47,098 nucleotides of DNA from Spirochaetia bacterium (GTDB lineage Bacteria > Spirochaetota > Spirochaetia > Treponematales > Treponemataceae), in NCBI GenBank assembly GCA_900769985.1, contig CAAGIS010000162.1:1-47098 (forward strand), read 5' to 3'. Shown here in pieces: positions 17,158 through 24,381 of the stretch. A model generated the notes under the pieces. The model did no database searches. It was given only the letters and a program-made list of their open reading frames with translations, and was not told the DNA's origin. The translations under genes were made by a program, and so were the position numbers. Each line of letters opens with the position of its first letter. The first letter of the stretch is position 1.

Positions 17158-19113
17158 TTAGTCGTTGTGGACTTCGTAGTCTACATCTTCTGCAGAACCT
17201 TTATCAAATCCGCTTTTTGTTCCGTTATTTGCATCAGCTCCTGCATTAGAATCAGAACCTGCACCTTGCGGACCTGCTCCCTGAGCACCGCCCTGTGCTG
17301 CCTGCTGCTTGTAAACTTCTTCTGCAATCTTATATGAAGCCTGCTTCAAGTTTTCTGTCTTTGCTTTAATCTCGGCAGTGTTGTCGCTTTCCATAGACTT
17401 TTTAAGGTCTGCAATTGCATCATTGATTTTCTGTTTTTCAGCATCGTTAACTTTGTCGCCGAGTTCTTTCAGGCTCTTTTCTGTTGCATAAATAAGGCTG
17501 TCAGCTTCGTTTCTGGCATCAATGCTTTCGCGTTTTGCTTTATCGCTTGCAGCATTTGCTTCTGCATCTTTTACCATTTTGTTGATTTCTTCTTCTGACA
17601 GACCGCTTGAAGAAGTAATCTGAACATGCTGTTCTTTTCCTGTTCCTAAATCTTTTGCAGATACGTGAACAATACCATTTGCATCAATATCAAATGTAAC
17701 TTCAATCTGAGGAACACCGCGAGGAGCTGCAGGAATTCCGACTAAGTCAAAGCGACCAAGTGTACGGTTCTGGTCAGCCATTTCGCGCTCACCCTGAAGT
17801 ACGTGAATTGAAACTGCCGTCTGTCCGTCTGCGGCCGTAGAGAAAATCTGACTCTTCTTTGTAGGAATAGTAGTATTGCGTGCAATGAGTTTTGTCATTA
17901 CACCACCCATTGTTTCAATTCCAAGAGAAAGAGGAGTAACATCAAGCAAAAGAACGTCTTTTACATCGCCTTTCAATACACCGCCCTGAACAGCAGCTCC
18001 TATTGCAACAGCTTCATCTGGATTTACTGCACGGCTTCCTTCTTTTCCGAAAATTGATTTTACAACTTCCTGAACTTTAGGCATTCGGCTTGAACCACCT
18101 ACGAGGAGAACTTCATCAATTTTATCTGCAGTAAGTCCTGCATCAGCCAAAGCTTTGCGGCAAGGCTCTTTTGTTCTTTCGTACAAGTCATCTGTCATCT
18201 GTTCAAACTGAGCACGAGTCAAAGTTTTCTGCAAGTGTTTTGGACCTGTTGCATCTGCTGTAATGAACGGCAGGTTAATATCTGTTGTTGTCTGGTTAGA
18301 CAGCTGAATTTTTGCATTTTCAGAAGCTTCACGAAGACGCTGCATTGCCATTGCATCTCCAGAAAGATCAATTCCAGTGTCTTTTTTAAATTCACTGATA
18401 AGCCAGTTAGAAATAACACGGTCCCAGTCATCACCACCAAGATGTGTATCACCGTTTGTAGCTTTTACTTCTACAACTTCATCTGCAAGTTCAAGAATAG
18501 AAATATCAAAAGTACCACCACCAAGGTCATAAACAGCGATTGTCCTTTCTTTGCTTTTGTCTTTGTTAAAACCAAATGCAAGGGCAGCAGCCGTAGGTTC
18601 GTTGATAATGCGTTTTACATCAAGACCTGCAATTTTACCAGCATCTTTTGTAGCCTGACGCTGAGCGTCGTTAAAATAAGCAGGAACTGTAATAACGGCC
18701 TCTGTAACTTCCTGACCAAGATAATCTTCTGCAGTTTTCTTCATTTTCTGCAAAATGAAAGCACTGATTTCCTGCGGACTAAATTCTTTCTTTTCTCCAT
18801 TCTGTTCAATCTGAACACGGCAATCTTCGCCATGATCAATGATTGTATACGGTAGTTTTGTAGCTTCGCCTTTCAATTCGCTGAATCTGTGTCCGATAAG
18901 ACGTTTTACAGAATAAATTGTGTTCTTCGGATTTGTAACCATCTGGTTTTTTGCAGGCGCACCGACAATACGGTCACCATTAGAAGTAAAACCTACAATA
19001 GATGGAGTTGTGCGACCACCTTCTGAATTCTGGATTACAACAGGTTCACCGTTTTCCATAACGGCAACACAAGAGTTTGTTGTTCCCAAGTCAATACCAA
19101 TAATTTTTCCCAT
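17158..19113 (-). CDS. dnaK: Chaperone protein DnaK (Hsp70)
   Basis: This 651-residue Hsp70 has the N-terminal IGIDLGTTNSCVAV phosphate-binding motif, the second signature YDLGGGTFDISIL, the third signature VLLVGGSSRMPKVQ, a substrate-binding domain (DVTPLSLGIETMGG) and a helical lid. The tail is Gly/Ala/Asn-rich and ends DVDYEVHND, a variant of the usual EEVD-like bacterial end. It refolds proteins together with DnaJ and GrpE, encoded on either side. A GGGAG ribosome-binding site sits 7 nt from the ATG, just after a stem-loop. Confidence 0.98.
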   Translation of the reverse strand: MGKIIGIDLGTTNSCVAVMENGEPVVIQNSEGGRTTPSIVGFTSNGDRIVGAPAKNQMVTNPKNTIYSVKRLIGHRFSELKGEATKLPYTIIDHGEDCRVQIEQNGEKKEFSPQEISAFILQKMKKTAEDYLGQEVTEAVITVPAYFNDAQRQATKDAGKIAGLDVKRIINEPTAAALAFGFNKDKSKERTIAVYDLGGGTFDISILELADEVVEVKATNGDTHLGGDDWDRVISNWLISEFKKDTGIDLSGDAMAMQRLREASENAKIQLSNQTTTDINLPFITADATGPKHLQKTLTRAQFEQMTDDLYERTKEPCRKALADAGLTADKIDEVLLVGGSSRMPKVQEVVKSIFGKEGSRAVNPDEAVAIGAAVQGGVLKGDVKDVLLLDVTPLSLGIETMGGVMTKLIARNTTIPTKKSQIFSTAADGQTAVSIHVLQGEREMADQNRTLGRFDLVGIPAAPRGVPQIEVTFDIDANGIVHVSAKDLGTGKEQHVQITSSSGLSEEEINKMVKDAEANAASDKAKRESIDARNEADSLIYATEKSLKELGDKVNDAEKQKINDAIADLKKSMESDNTAEIKAKTENLKQASYKIAEEVYKQQAAQGGAQGAGPQGAGSDSNAGADANNGTKSGFDKGSAEDVDYEVHND

Positions 19114-19130
19114 TTTATAGCTCCCTATGA

Positions 19131-19153
19131 AAAGCCTGTCAAATAAAGGCTTT
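19131..19153 (-). promoter_or_regulatory. Stem-loop between grpE and dnaK
   Basis: AAAGCCT (19131-19137) and AGGCTTT (19147-19153) form a 7-bp stem, placed just before the dnaK Shine-Dalgarno. It could tune expression of dnaK relative to grpE. The T-run is too weak to call a terminator. Confidence 0.4.
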
Positions 19154-19225
19154 CCCAGATAAATTTTATTTTTATAGCTAACGGCTATTTTATTTACTTT
19201 GGTAAACTTTCCTTAAAATATATTT

Positions 19226-19894
19226 TTAATTTTTAGGGATACTTACCATTACTTTTGCATTTCTAATAACTTTGTCTTTAAGTTTATATCCTTTTAAGTA
19301 AACTTGTTTTAAAGTTTCTTTTGTTACGTCTTCCTCTACCCTGCCTATCGCCTCGTGCACGTCAGGATTAAAGTCATCACCTTCTGCAGCAAAACTTGAA
19401 AGTCCGTATTTTGTTTCAAGCATTTTTACAAGATTGCCGTTTACCATTTTTATACCGTCTACAATTGACTTGACGTCAGTTGCAGTTGCACCTGCTTCCA
19501 GCGTTCTGTCAAAATTGTCAAGGCTGTCAAGTAAATCTGCAAGAAGATTTGCATTTGCATAATCAAAAGTTTCCTGTTTTTCTTTTATCATGCGCTTTCT
19601 GTAATTGTCAAAGTCTGCGGCACGACGCAAAAGCTGGTCTTTTAATTCTGCATTTTCTTTTTCGAGCTGTTCAATTTTTTGTGCATCAGTTAATTCCTGA
19701 GGCTTTTCTTCTTCTGAATCTGAAGATGCGCCTGCGTTTGGTTCAGCATTTTCAGCAGTTGAATTTTCTTTTGTCTGATTTTCTTCTGTTGTTTGATTTT
19801 GAGCAGTCTGAGTAGAATCGTTTTCCTGATTCTGTGTTTCTGTTTCCTGACTTTCAGGAGTTTCTACCTGCTGCTTTAATTCTTCTTCTGTCAT
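19226..19894 (-). CDS. grpE: Nucleotide exchange factor GrpE
   Basis: This 222-residue protein releases ADP from DnaK. The first 65 residues are a low-complexity Gln/Glu/Thr/Asn-rich stretch. A coiled coil follows (IEQLEKENAELKDQLLRRAA) and then the compact beta domain with the GrpE signature (GYKLKDKVIRNAKVMVS) at the C-terminus. It is the first gene of grpE-dnaK-dnaJ. No hrcA gene and no CIRCE element (TTAGCACTC-N9-GAGTGCTAA) are visible upstream, so heat regulation differs from the common HrcA scheme or lies elsewhere. Confidence 0.96.
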   Translation of the reverse strand: MTEEELKQQVETPESQETETQNQENDSTQTAQNQTTEENQTKENSTAENAEPNAGASSDSEEEKPQELTDAQKIEQLEKENAELKDQLLRRAADFDNYRKRMIKEKQETFDYANANLLADLLDSLDNFDRTLEAGATATDVKSIVDGIKMVNGNLVKMLETKYGLSSFAAEGDDFNPDVHEAIGRVEEDVTKETLKQVYLKGYKLKDKVIRNAKVMVSIPKN

Positions 19895-19933
19895 TTTGAA
19901 TCAAAATCCTTATATATTTTTTTATTTAAAAAT

Positions 19934-19963
19934 AAAGTAATAAAAAAACATACTAATCGTCAA
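19934..19963 (-). promoter_or_regulatory. Possible grpE promoter
   Basis: Minus-strand TTGACG (19958-19963) is followed at 18 nt by TACTTT (19934-19939). The -10 match is only fair, and read-through from the purine genes is possible because no terminator separates them. Confidence 0.4.
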
Positions 19964-19970
19964 CTTTTTT

Positions 19971-20600
19971 TTAACTTTTATTAAAATTCTTTGAAAGCAT
20001 TAGAACTGCCTCAAGCAGTGCTTCTTTTTCTTTTGGCGCAATGCGATCATAAAGAGTTTCAACATTATCACCCGGTTCGACAGGAACTTTTTTCTGGATA
20101 ATGATTTTTCCCGTATCGCAGCCAGAATCTGCAAAGTGAACTGTACAGCCGCTTTCTTTTTCACCTGCAGCAAGAACTGCCACGTGAACATGATGTCCCC
20201 ACATTCCGACACCACCGAATTTTGGCAAAAGCGCTGGATGAAGGTTAATAATGCGGTCTTTATATTCCTGAATGATTGCCCCGGACAAAACAGTAAGCCA
20301 TCCTGCCTGAACAATCAAATCAACGCAATTCTGTTTGCAGATTTCAAGCACTTTATCAGAAACACACTCGCGCTTCTCTTCTTTTGAGGAACTTTGCGCT
20401 TTTTCTTTTCCCATTACGGCATAAGGACTTACAATATAAGTCTGAATCCCTGCCTGTCCTGCACGTTCTAGTGCAAAAGCATCTTTGTGGTCACTTAAAA
20501 CACACTCAATTTTATACGGACAGTCAGGATTGTTTTTTTCATAATCAATCAATGCCTGCAGATTTGTTCCACCGCCGGAAACAAGAACAGCAATTTTCAT
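19971..20600 (-). CDS. purN: Phosphoribosylglycinamide formyltransferase
   Basis: This 209-residue GAR transformylase adds a formyl group from 10-formyltetrahydrofolate in step 3 of purine synthesis. It has the N-terminal VLVSGGGTNLQALID phosphate loop, the active-site INLHPALLPKFGG segment (catalytic Asn and His) and the DSGCDTGKII loop with the catalytic Asp. A stretch of about 10 extra residues (GKEKAQSSSKEEKRE) lies between early strands. The frame extends to a TTG at 20612, but the ATG at 20600 has GAGG 6 nt upstream. It is 15 nt after purM. Confidence 0.94.
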   Translation of the reverse strand: MKIAVLVSGGGTNLQALIDYEKNNPDCPYKIECVLSDHKDAFALERAGQAGIQTYIVSPYAVMGKEKAQSSSKEEKRECVSDKVLEICKQNCVDLIVQAGWLTVLSGAIIQEYKDRIINLHPALLPKFGGVGMWGHHVHVAVLAAGEKESGCTVHFADSGCDTGKIIIQKKVPVEPGDNVETLYDRIAPKEKEALLEAVLMLSKNFNKS

Positions 20601-20615
20601 AAAAATCCTCAAACC

Positions 20616-21716
20616 TTAGTCTTCAAAAATGACGCTGTCTTTCTGGCTTGTAACTTCGCCTTCTGCATAAGCAACACGACCGATGCAATAAGCTTTCATG
20701 TCAGGAACATCAGGTTTTGAATATTTACTTGCATTTTTATTAAACATCTCGATAATTGAATCAGCCTCTTTTGCACTTACTGCAAGAATAAATCCAATAC
20801 CCATATTGAAAGTATTGTAAACTTTTTCAACATCAGCACCACGTTTGATAAGTTCGCCAAATACAGGAGGAATATCCCAGCTGTCGCGCTTGATGACAGA
20901 AACAAGCTGTTTTTTCGGATTTTCTGATTTAGGATACATACGCGGAATATTTTCGTAAAATCCACCGCCTGTAATATGAACCATTCCATGAACTGCCTTG
21001 CGGTATTTTGCAAGAACTTCCATTACAGGCTTTACATAAATGCGAGTAGGAGTCAATAAAACTTCGCCGATTGTCCTGCCTGTATCTTTACCATCAAGAA
21101 TGAATTTATCATCAAAATCTGGAACAAGTTTTCTTACAAGACTGAATCCGTTTGAATGAATGCCTGTTGAAGAAAGCCCGATTAAAACATCTCCTACCTG
21201 AATGTCTTTGCCGGTAATCATCTGTTTTTTATCACCGATTCCAACTCCAAAACCTGCAAGGTCATATTTTCCTTTATCGTAAAAACCAGGCATTTCGGCA
21301 GTTTCGCCGCCAAGCAGTGCACAGCCTGTTTCAACGCAGCCGTCTGCAACACCTTTTACAAGTTCTGCAGCAACATCTGCTTCCAGATTTCCGCATGCAA
21401 TGTAATCAAGAAAGAACAAAGTCTGAACGCCTGAACAAAGGATGTCATTTACGCTCATTGCAACACAATCGATTCCGACTGTATCATATTTTTTCATTTT
21501 AAAAGCAACGTCAAGTTTTGTACCTACACCATCAGTGCCGCTTACCATAACAGGATTTTTTACACCTTTAGGAACTTCAAACATTCCGTTAAAACTTCCA
21601 AGCCCTGTCAACATTCCGGGAATTGCGGCACGTTCAGCATGCTGCTTGTACTTATTGACAGCACGATAACCTTCTTCTACATCAACACCCGACTGCTTAT
21701 AATCAACCTTTGCCAT
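20616..21716 (-). CDS. purM: Phosphoribosylformylglycinamidine cyclo-ligase (AIR synthetase)
   Basis: This 366-residue enzyme closes the imidazole ring of AIR using ATP. Motifs of the PurM family are present: YKQSGVDVEEGYRAVNKYK near the N-terminus, GTDGVGTKLDVA, DCVAMSVNDILCSG, LLGGETAEMPG and VHITGGGFYENIPRM. The ATG at 21716 is preferred over 21731 because GAAGG lies 8 nt before it and family members begin here. It lies between purE and purN on the same strand, forming a three-gene purine cluster. Confidence 0.96.
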   Translation of the reverse strand: MAKVDYKQSGVDVEEGYRAVNKYKQHAERAAIPGMLTGLGSFNGMFEVPKGVKNPVMVSGTDGVGTKLDVAFKMKKYDTVGIDCVAMSVNDILCSGVQTLFFLDYIACGNLEADVAAELVKGVADGCVETGCALLGGETAEMPGFYDKGKYDLAGFGVGIGDKKQMITGKDIQVGDVLIGLSSTGIHSNGFSLVRKLVPDFDDKFILDGKDTGRTIGEVLLTPTRIYVKPVMEVLAKYRKAVHGMVHITGGGFYENIPRMYPKSENPKKQLVSVIKRDSWDIPPVFGELIKRGADVEKVYNTFNMGIGFILAVSAKEADSIIEMFNKNASKYSKPDVPDMKAYCIGRVAYAEGEVTSQKDSVIFED

Positions 21717-21772
21717 TTTTTGACCTTCCATATATTTATTTTAATCTGAATTCAAATTTAAAAAATTTTCTC

Positions 21773-22264
21773 TTAAAAAACTGCTTCGCACGAAGCTTTT
21801 GCATCATCTGCAAGCTTTGCACGGAAATCCTGAAGTTTTTTTCTAAGTTCGGGATATTTTATTGCAAGCATTTCTACTGCAAGATAGCCGGCATTTTTTG
21901 CATTGCCTATACCGACTGTTGCAACAGGAATCTGCGGCGGCATCTGAACGATTGAAAGCAGCGCATCAAGCCCGCCAAGCCCGTTTGACTTTTCTGAAAT
22001 ACATTCAAGCGGAACTCCGATTACAGGAATCGTCGTAATACCTGCAATGACACCAGGCAAAGCAGCTGCGAGTCCTGCACCAGCAATGATTACTTCAAAA
22101 CCGTCTTGTTCAACTTGCTTGACAGTTTCATGTAAAAGTTCTCCTGCACGATGAGCAGACAAAACAAACGCCTTGTACTCAATGCCGAATTCAGAAAGGA
22201 CCTCGGCAGCTTTTTTCATTTTTTCTGTATCTGATTTAGAACCAAAGAAGATTGCAACTTTCAT
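21773..22264 (-). CDS. purE: PurE, N5-carboxyaminoimidazole ribonucleotide mutase (class I type)
   Basis: This 163-residue protein has the GSKSD phosphate-binding loop, SAHRAGE and the class I-like core GAGLAAALPGVIAGITTIPV, then LLSIVQMPPQIPVATVGIGN and AKNAG. Class I PurE converts N5-CAIR (made by PurK) to CAIR. No purK is in this window. The ATG at 22264 is used; the longer start at 22300 falls on the -35 box. There is no Shine-Dalgarno and the -10 box ends 6 nt before the ATG, so the mRNA may be leaderless. purM follows after 56 nt. Confidence 0.95.
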   Translation of the reverse strand: MKVAIFFGSKSDTEKMKKAAEVLSEFGIEYKAFVLSAHRAGELLHETVKQVEQDGFEVIIAGAGLAAALPGVIAGITTIPVIGVPLECISEKSNGLGGLDALLSIVQMPPQIPVATVGIGNAKNAGYLAVEMLAIKYPELRKKLQDFRAKLADDAKASCEAVF

Positions 22265-22270
22265 AAAGAG

Positions 22271-22300
22271 AATATAGCATATAAAATAGATAGAATTCAA
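22271..22300 (-). promoter_or_regulatory. purE promoter, probably leaderless
   Basis: Minus-strand TTGAAT (22295-22300), an 18-nt spacer and TATATT (22271-22276) place the predicted start of transcription at or beside the A of the purE ATG (22264). Confidence 0.6.
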
Positions 22301-22319
22301 GATAACATAGAATTATTAT

Positions 22320-22904
22320 CTATTGAGTCGCTGACATCTCAAACTTAAAGCCGTTATTATTACAGTCAACCGCATAAAACTCCACGCCCGAAACTTGATT
22401 CACAACAAAAGAAGCTTCCTGTTCTGCAAACATTGGAATTGAAAGAACCCTGTCATAATAAACAGCAAAAACTGCAGAAATATAATTTTCTTTTGTCATT
22501 TCATGTTCAAACTGAACATAAAATTCTCCGCCGCAGTCCTGCACAGAAGCTTTTAAAACACCTGAAACATGCACCTGTTCAAGAATCTTACCACAGCAGC
22601 TTAACTGAATAGGATTCGTTGCCGTAACGACATTTTTGCATGACTTACAGACATAAAATTTAATGTTTTTCATATTTCCTGAAAATCTGTTTTTTTTAAG
22701 TTCCCCGGAAAGCAGACTTGAAATATCAATTTCCAGAACTTTTGAAATGCTAGAAATCAAAGTAATGTCTGGACAACCGTTGCCGCATTCCCACTTGGAA
22801 ACAGTTTTGTCGCTCACATTTATTTTTTCTGCAAGTTGACTTTGAGTCATTCCCTTTTTTGTCCGCCCGTCAAAAATTAATTTTCCGATTTTTTTTGCAT
22901 CCAT
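22320..22904 (-). CDS. XRE-type regulator fused to desulfoferrodoxin-like domain with degenerate iron site
   Basis: This 194-residue protein starts with a Cro/CI-type HTH (residues 5-60: MTQSQLAEKINVSDKTVSKWE). It continues with a desulforedoxin-like rubredoxin knuckle, CKSC (86-89) and CCG (103-105), the Cys4 pattern of an Fe(SCys)4 site. Residues about 108-190 resemble the superoxide reductase domain of desulfoferrodoxin. His112, His134 (HEMT) and Cys181 match iron ligands, but the other two expected histidines appear as Asn140 (KENY) and Asn184 (CNNNG). It therefore looks like a redox- or metal-sensing regulator rather than an enzyme. GGAG precedes the ATG at 22904 by 8 nt. It is 55 nt upstream of purE on the same strand. 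Confidence 0.85.
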   Translation of the reverse strand: MDAKKIGKLIFDGRTKKGMTQSQLAEKINVSDKTVSKWECGNGCPDITLISSISKVLEIDISSLLSGELKKNRFSGNMKNIKFYVCKSCKNVVTATNPIQLSCCGKILEQVHVSGVLKASVQDCGGEFYVQFEHEMTKENYISAVFAVYYDRVLSIPMFAEQEASFVVNQVSGVEFYAVDCNNNGFKFEMSATQ

Positions 22905-22996
22905 ATTTTTCTCCAGATAAAATGATAATACCACATAAAGCGGTTTATAAGTACCGCCGAACCGTAGAGTTTGATATTAAAAGCTGCGCAGCGTTG

Positions 22997-23026
22997 TTGA
23001 TTTTTCCTTATTTTTGCTGTTAAAAT
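22997..23026 (+). promoter_or_regulatory. Putative HD-GYP gene promoter
   Basis: TTGATT (22997-23002), an 18-nt spacer and TAAAAT (23021-23026) end 5 nt before the ATG at 23032. No Shine-Dalgarno is visible, which again suggests a leaderless transcript. Confidence 0.45.
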
Positions 23027-23031
23027 GACTT

Positions 23032-24318
23032 ATGACTTTTATAAAATTACAAATCTGCTGTTTTATACTTGTTTTATATATCGAATTTATTTATATCTGG
23101 CAGACAACGGGAAAAAGAGCAAAAATTCCTTGCAATCCATTTTTTGATATTTTAATGATTATTGTGCCATGGCTCGTTCTATTTGACGGCGGAACTGCCT
23201 GGACAGTAAACCATCTTGAAACAGTACCTTACAGGCTGAATATTGTCATGCACGCAATTTTCTTTTTGCTGCTGGCAATCTTTATGCCGATAGTTTTTCT
23301 CCATACACTTTATGTCGTAAAAGGAATTCCAAAGAAAAAATTTCTGCGCTTTGCAATGTGGATTCCTTTTCTTATTTCTGCAGCTGTAATTTTAATATTC
23401 CTGCCTGGGCTTGAATTTATAAAAGGCAGCACGACAAATTATTCTATGGGCACTTCTGTAATTGCCTGTTATGTCTGCGCGCTGTTTTATTTTATGCTGC
23501 TTTCGGTATTCACGATAAAAAAAATCAAAAACCTTGAATCACGCAAAAGAATAAACATCATCTCATTTCTGATAATCACGCTTGCAATCCTTTTTTCGCA
23601 AATGATTTTCCCGGAACTTTTGATTTCTTCCATTGTGCCGGCTTTCTGCATTATAGCACTTTACATAAACATCGAAGACCCGGCATTGCGCAGGCTAAAA
23701 CTTTATAACAACGACATCGTCACAAGTTTTGCAACACTCGTAGAAAGCCGTGACAACAGTACAGGAAGTCACGTCAAACGCACAAGGAACTACGTAAAAA
23801 TCATTCTCAATGAAATTGAAAAAGCGCATTTGTATTCTTCTGTCATGACAAGTGACTTTAAAGACCATCTTTTAAACGCAGCCCCTATGCATGATATCGG
23901 TAAAATTTCTACGCCTGACACTATTCTGCAAAAGCCAGGAAAACTCACAGATGAAGAATATGCAATCATGAAAAAACATGCAGTTGCCGGTGGCGAAATC
24001 ATACAGGAAATTTTTAAAGACCTTGACGACAAAGAATTTTTGCAGACTGCGTATGATGTTGCACGATACCATCACGAACGCTGGAATGGCAAAGGTTACC
24101 CGGAAGGATTAAAAGAAACGGAAATCCCTTTTGCGGCAAGAATCATGGCTATCGCAGATGTCTTTGATGCAATTTCTGCAAAACGCTGTTACAGAGATGC
24201 AATGCCACTTGAAACATGTTTTCAGATTATAAAAGAAGGAGCTGGAAAAGATTTTGACCCAGAACTTGTAAAACTGTTTTTAGGTGCTAAAGAGAAAATT
24301 GCAAAAAACATCACCTGA
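23032..24318 (+). CDS. Membrane HD-GYP protein, probable c-di-GMP phosphodiesterase
   Basis: This 428-residue protein has an N-terminal region of about seven membrane segments (residues 5-213, like 7TM histidine-kinase N-termini) followed by an HD-GYP domain. The HD pair is MHDIGK (His287-Asp288) and the GYP region is YHHERWNGKGYPEGL (346-360), with Asn replacing the Asp often found at position 352. The IADVFDAISAKRCYRDA segment is typical. HD-GYP enzymes hydrolyse cyclic di-GMP at a metal centre. It is a single-gene unit, divergent from the XRE gene and convergent with the next gene. Confidence 0.93.
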   Translation: MTFIKLQICCFILVLYIEFIYIWQTTGKRAKIPCNPFFDILMIIVPWLVLFDGGTAWTVNHLETVPYRLNIVMHAIFFLLLAIFMPIVFLHTLYVVKGIPKKKFLRFAMWIPFLISAAVILIFLPGLEFIKGSTTNYSMGTSVIACYVCALFYFMLLSVFTIKKIKNLESRKRINIISFLIITLAILFSQMIFPELLISSIVPAFCIIALYINIEDPALRRLKLYNNDIVTSFATLVESRDNSTGSHVKRTRNYVKIILNEIEKAHLYSSVMTSDFKDHLLNAAPMHDIGKISTPDTILQKPGKLTDEEYAIMKKHAVAGGEIIQEIFKDLDDKEFLQTAYDVARYHHERWNGKGYPEGLKETEIPFAARIMAIADVFDAISAKRCYRDAMPLETCFQIIKEGAGKDFDPELVKLFLGAKEKIAKNIT

Positions 24319-24381
24319 TAAAATAAAGGATGCATAAAAAAACAGCCTTTGCCAATTTTTAAATATTCCAATGCAGGAAAA

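Noticed and set aside
18235..18855. 206-residue ORF antisense to dnaK
   Set aside because: A long antisense frame of a highly conserved gene; the translation is Cys/Phe/Asn-rich without a domain, typical of a shadow.
24319..24381. Possible terminator between the HD-GYP gene and the convergent gene
   Set aside because: Only an AAAGG/CCTTT 5-bp stem with a long loop; too weak to call.
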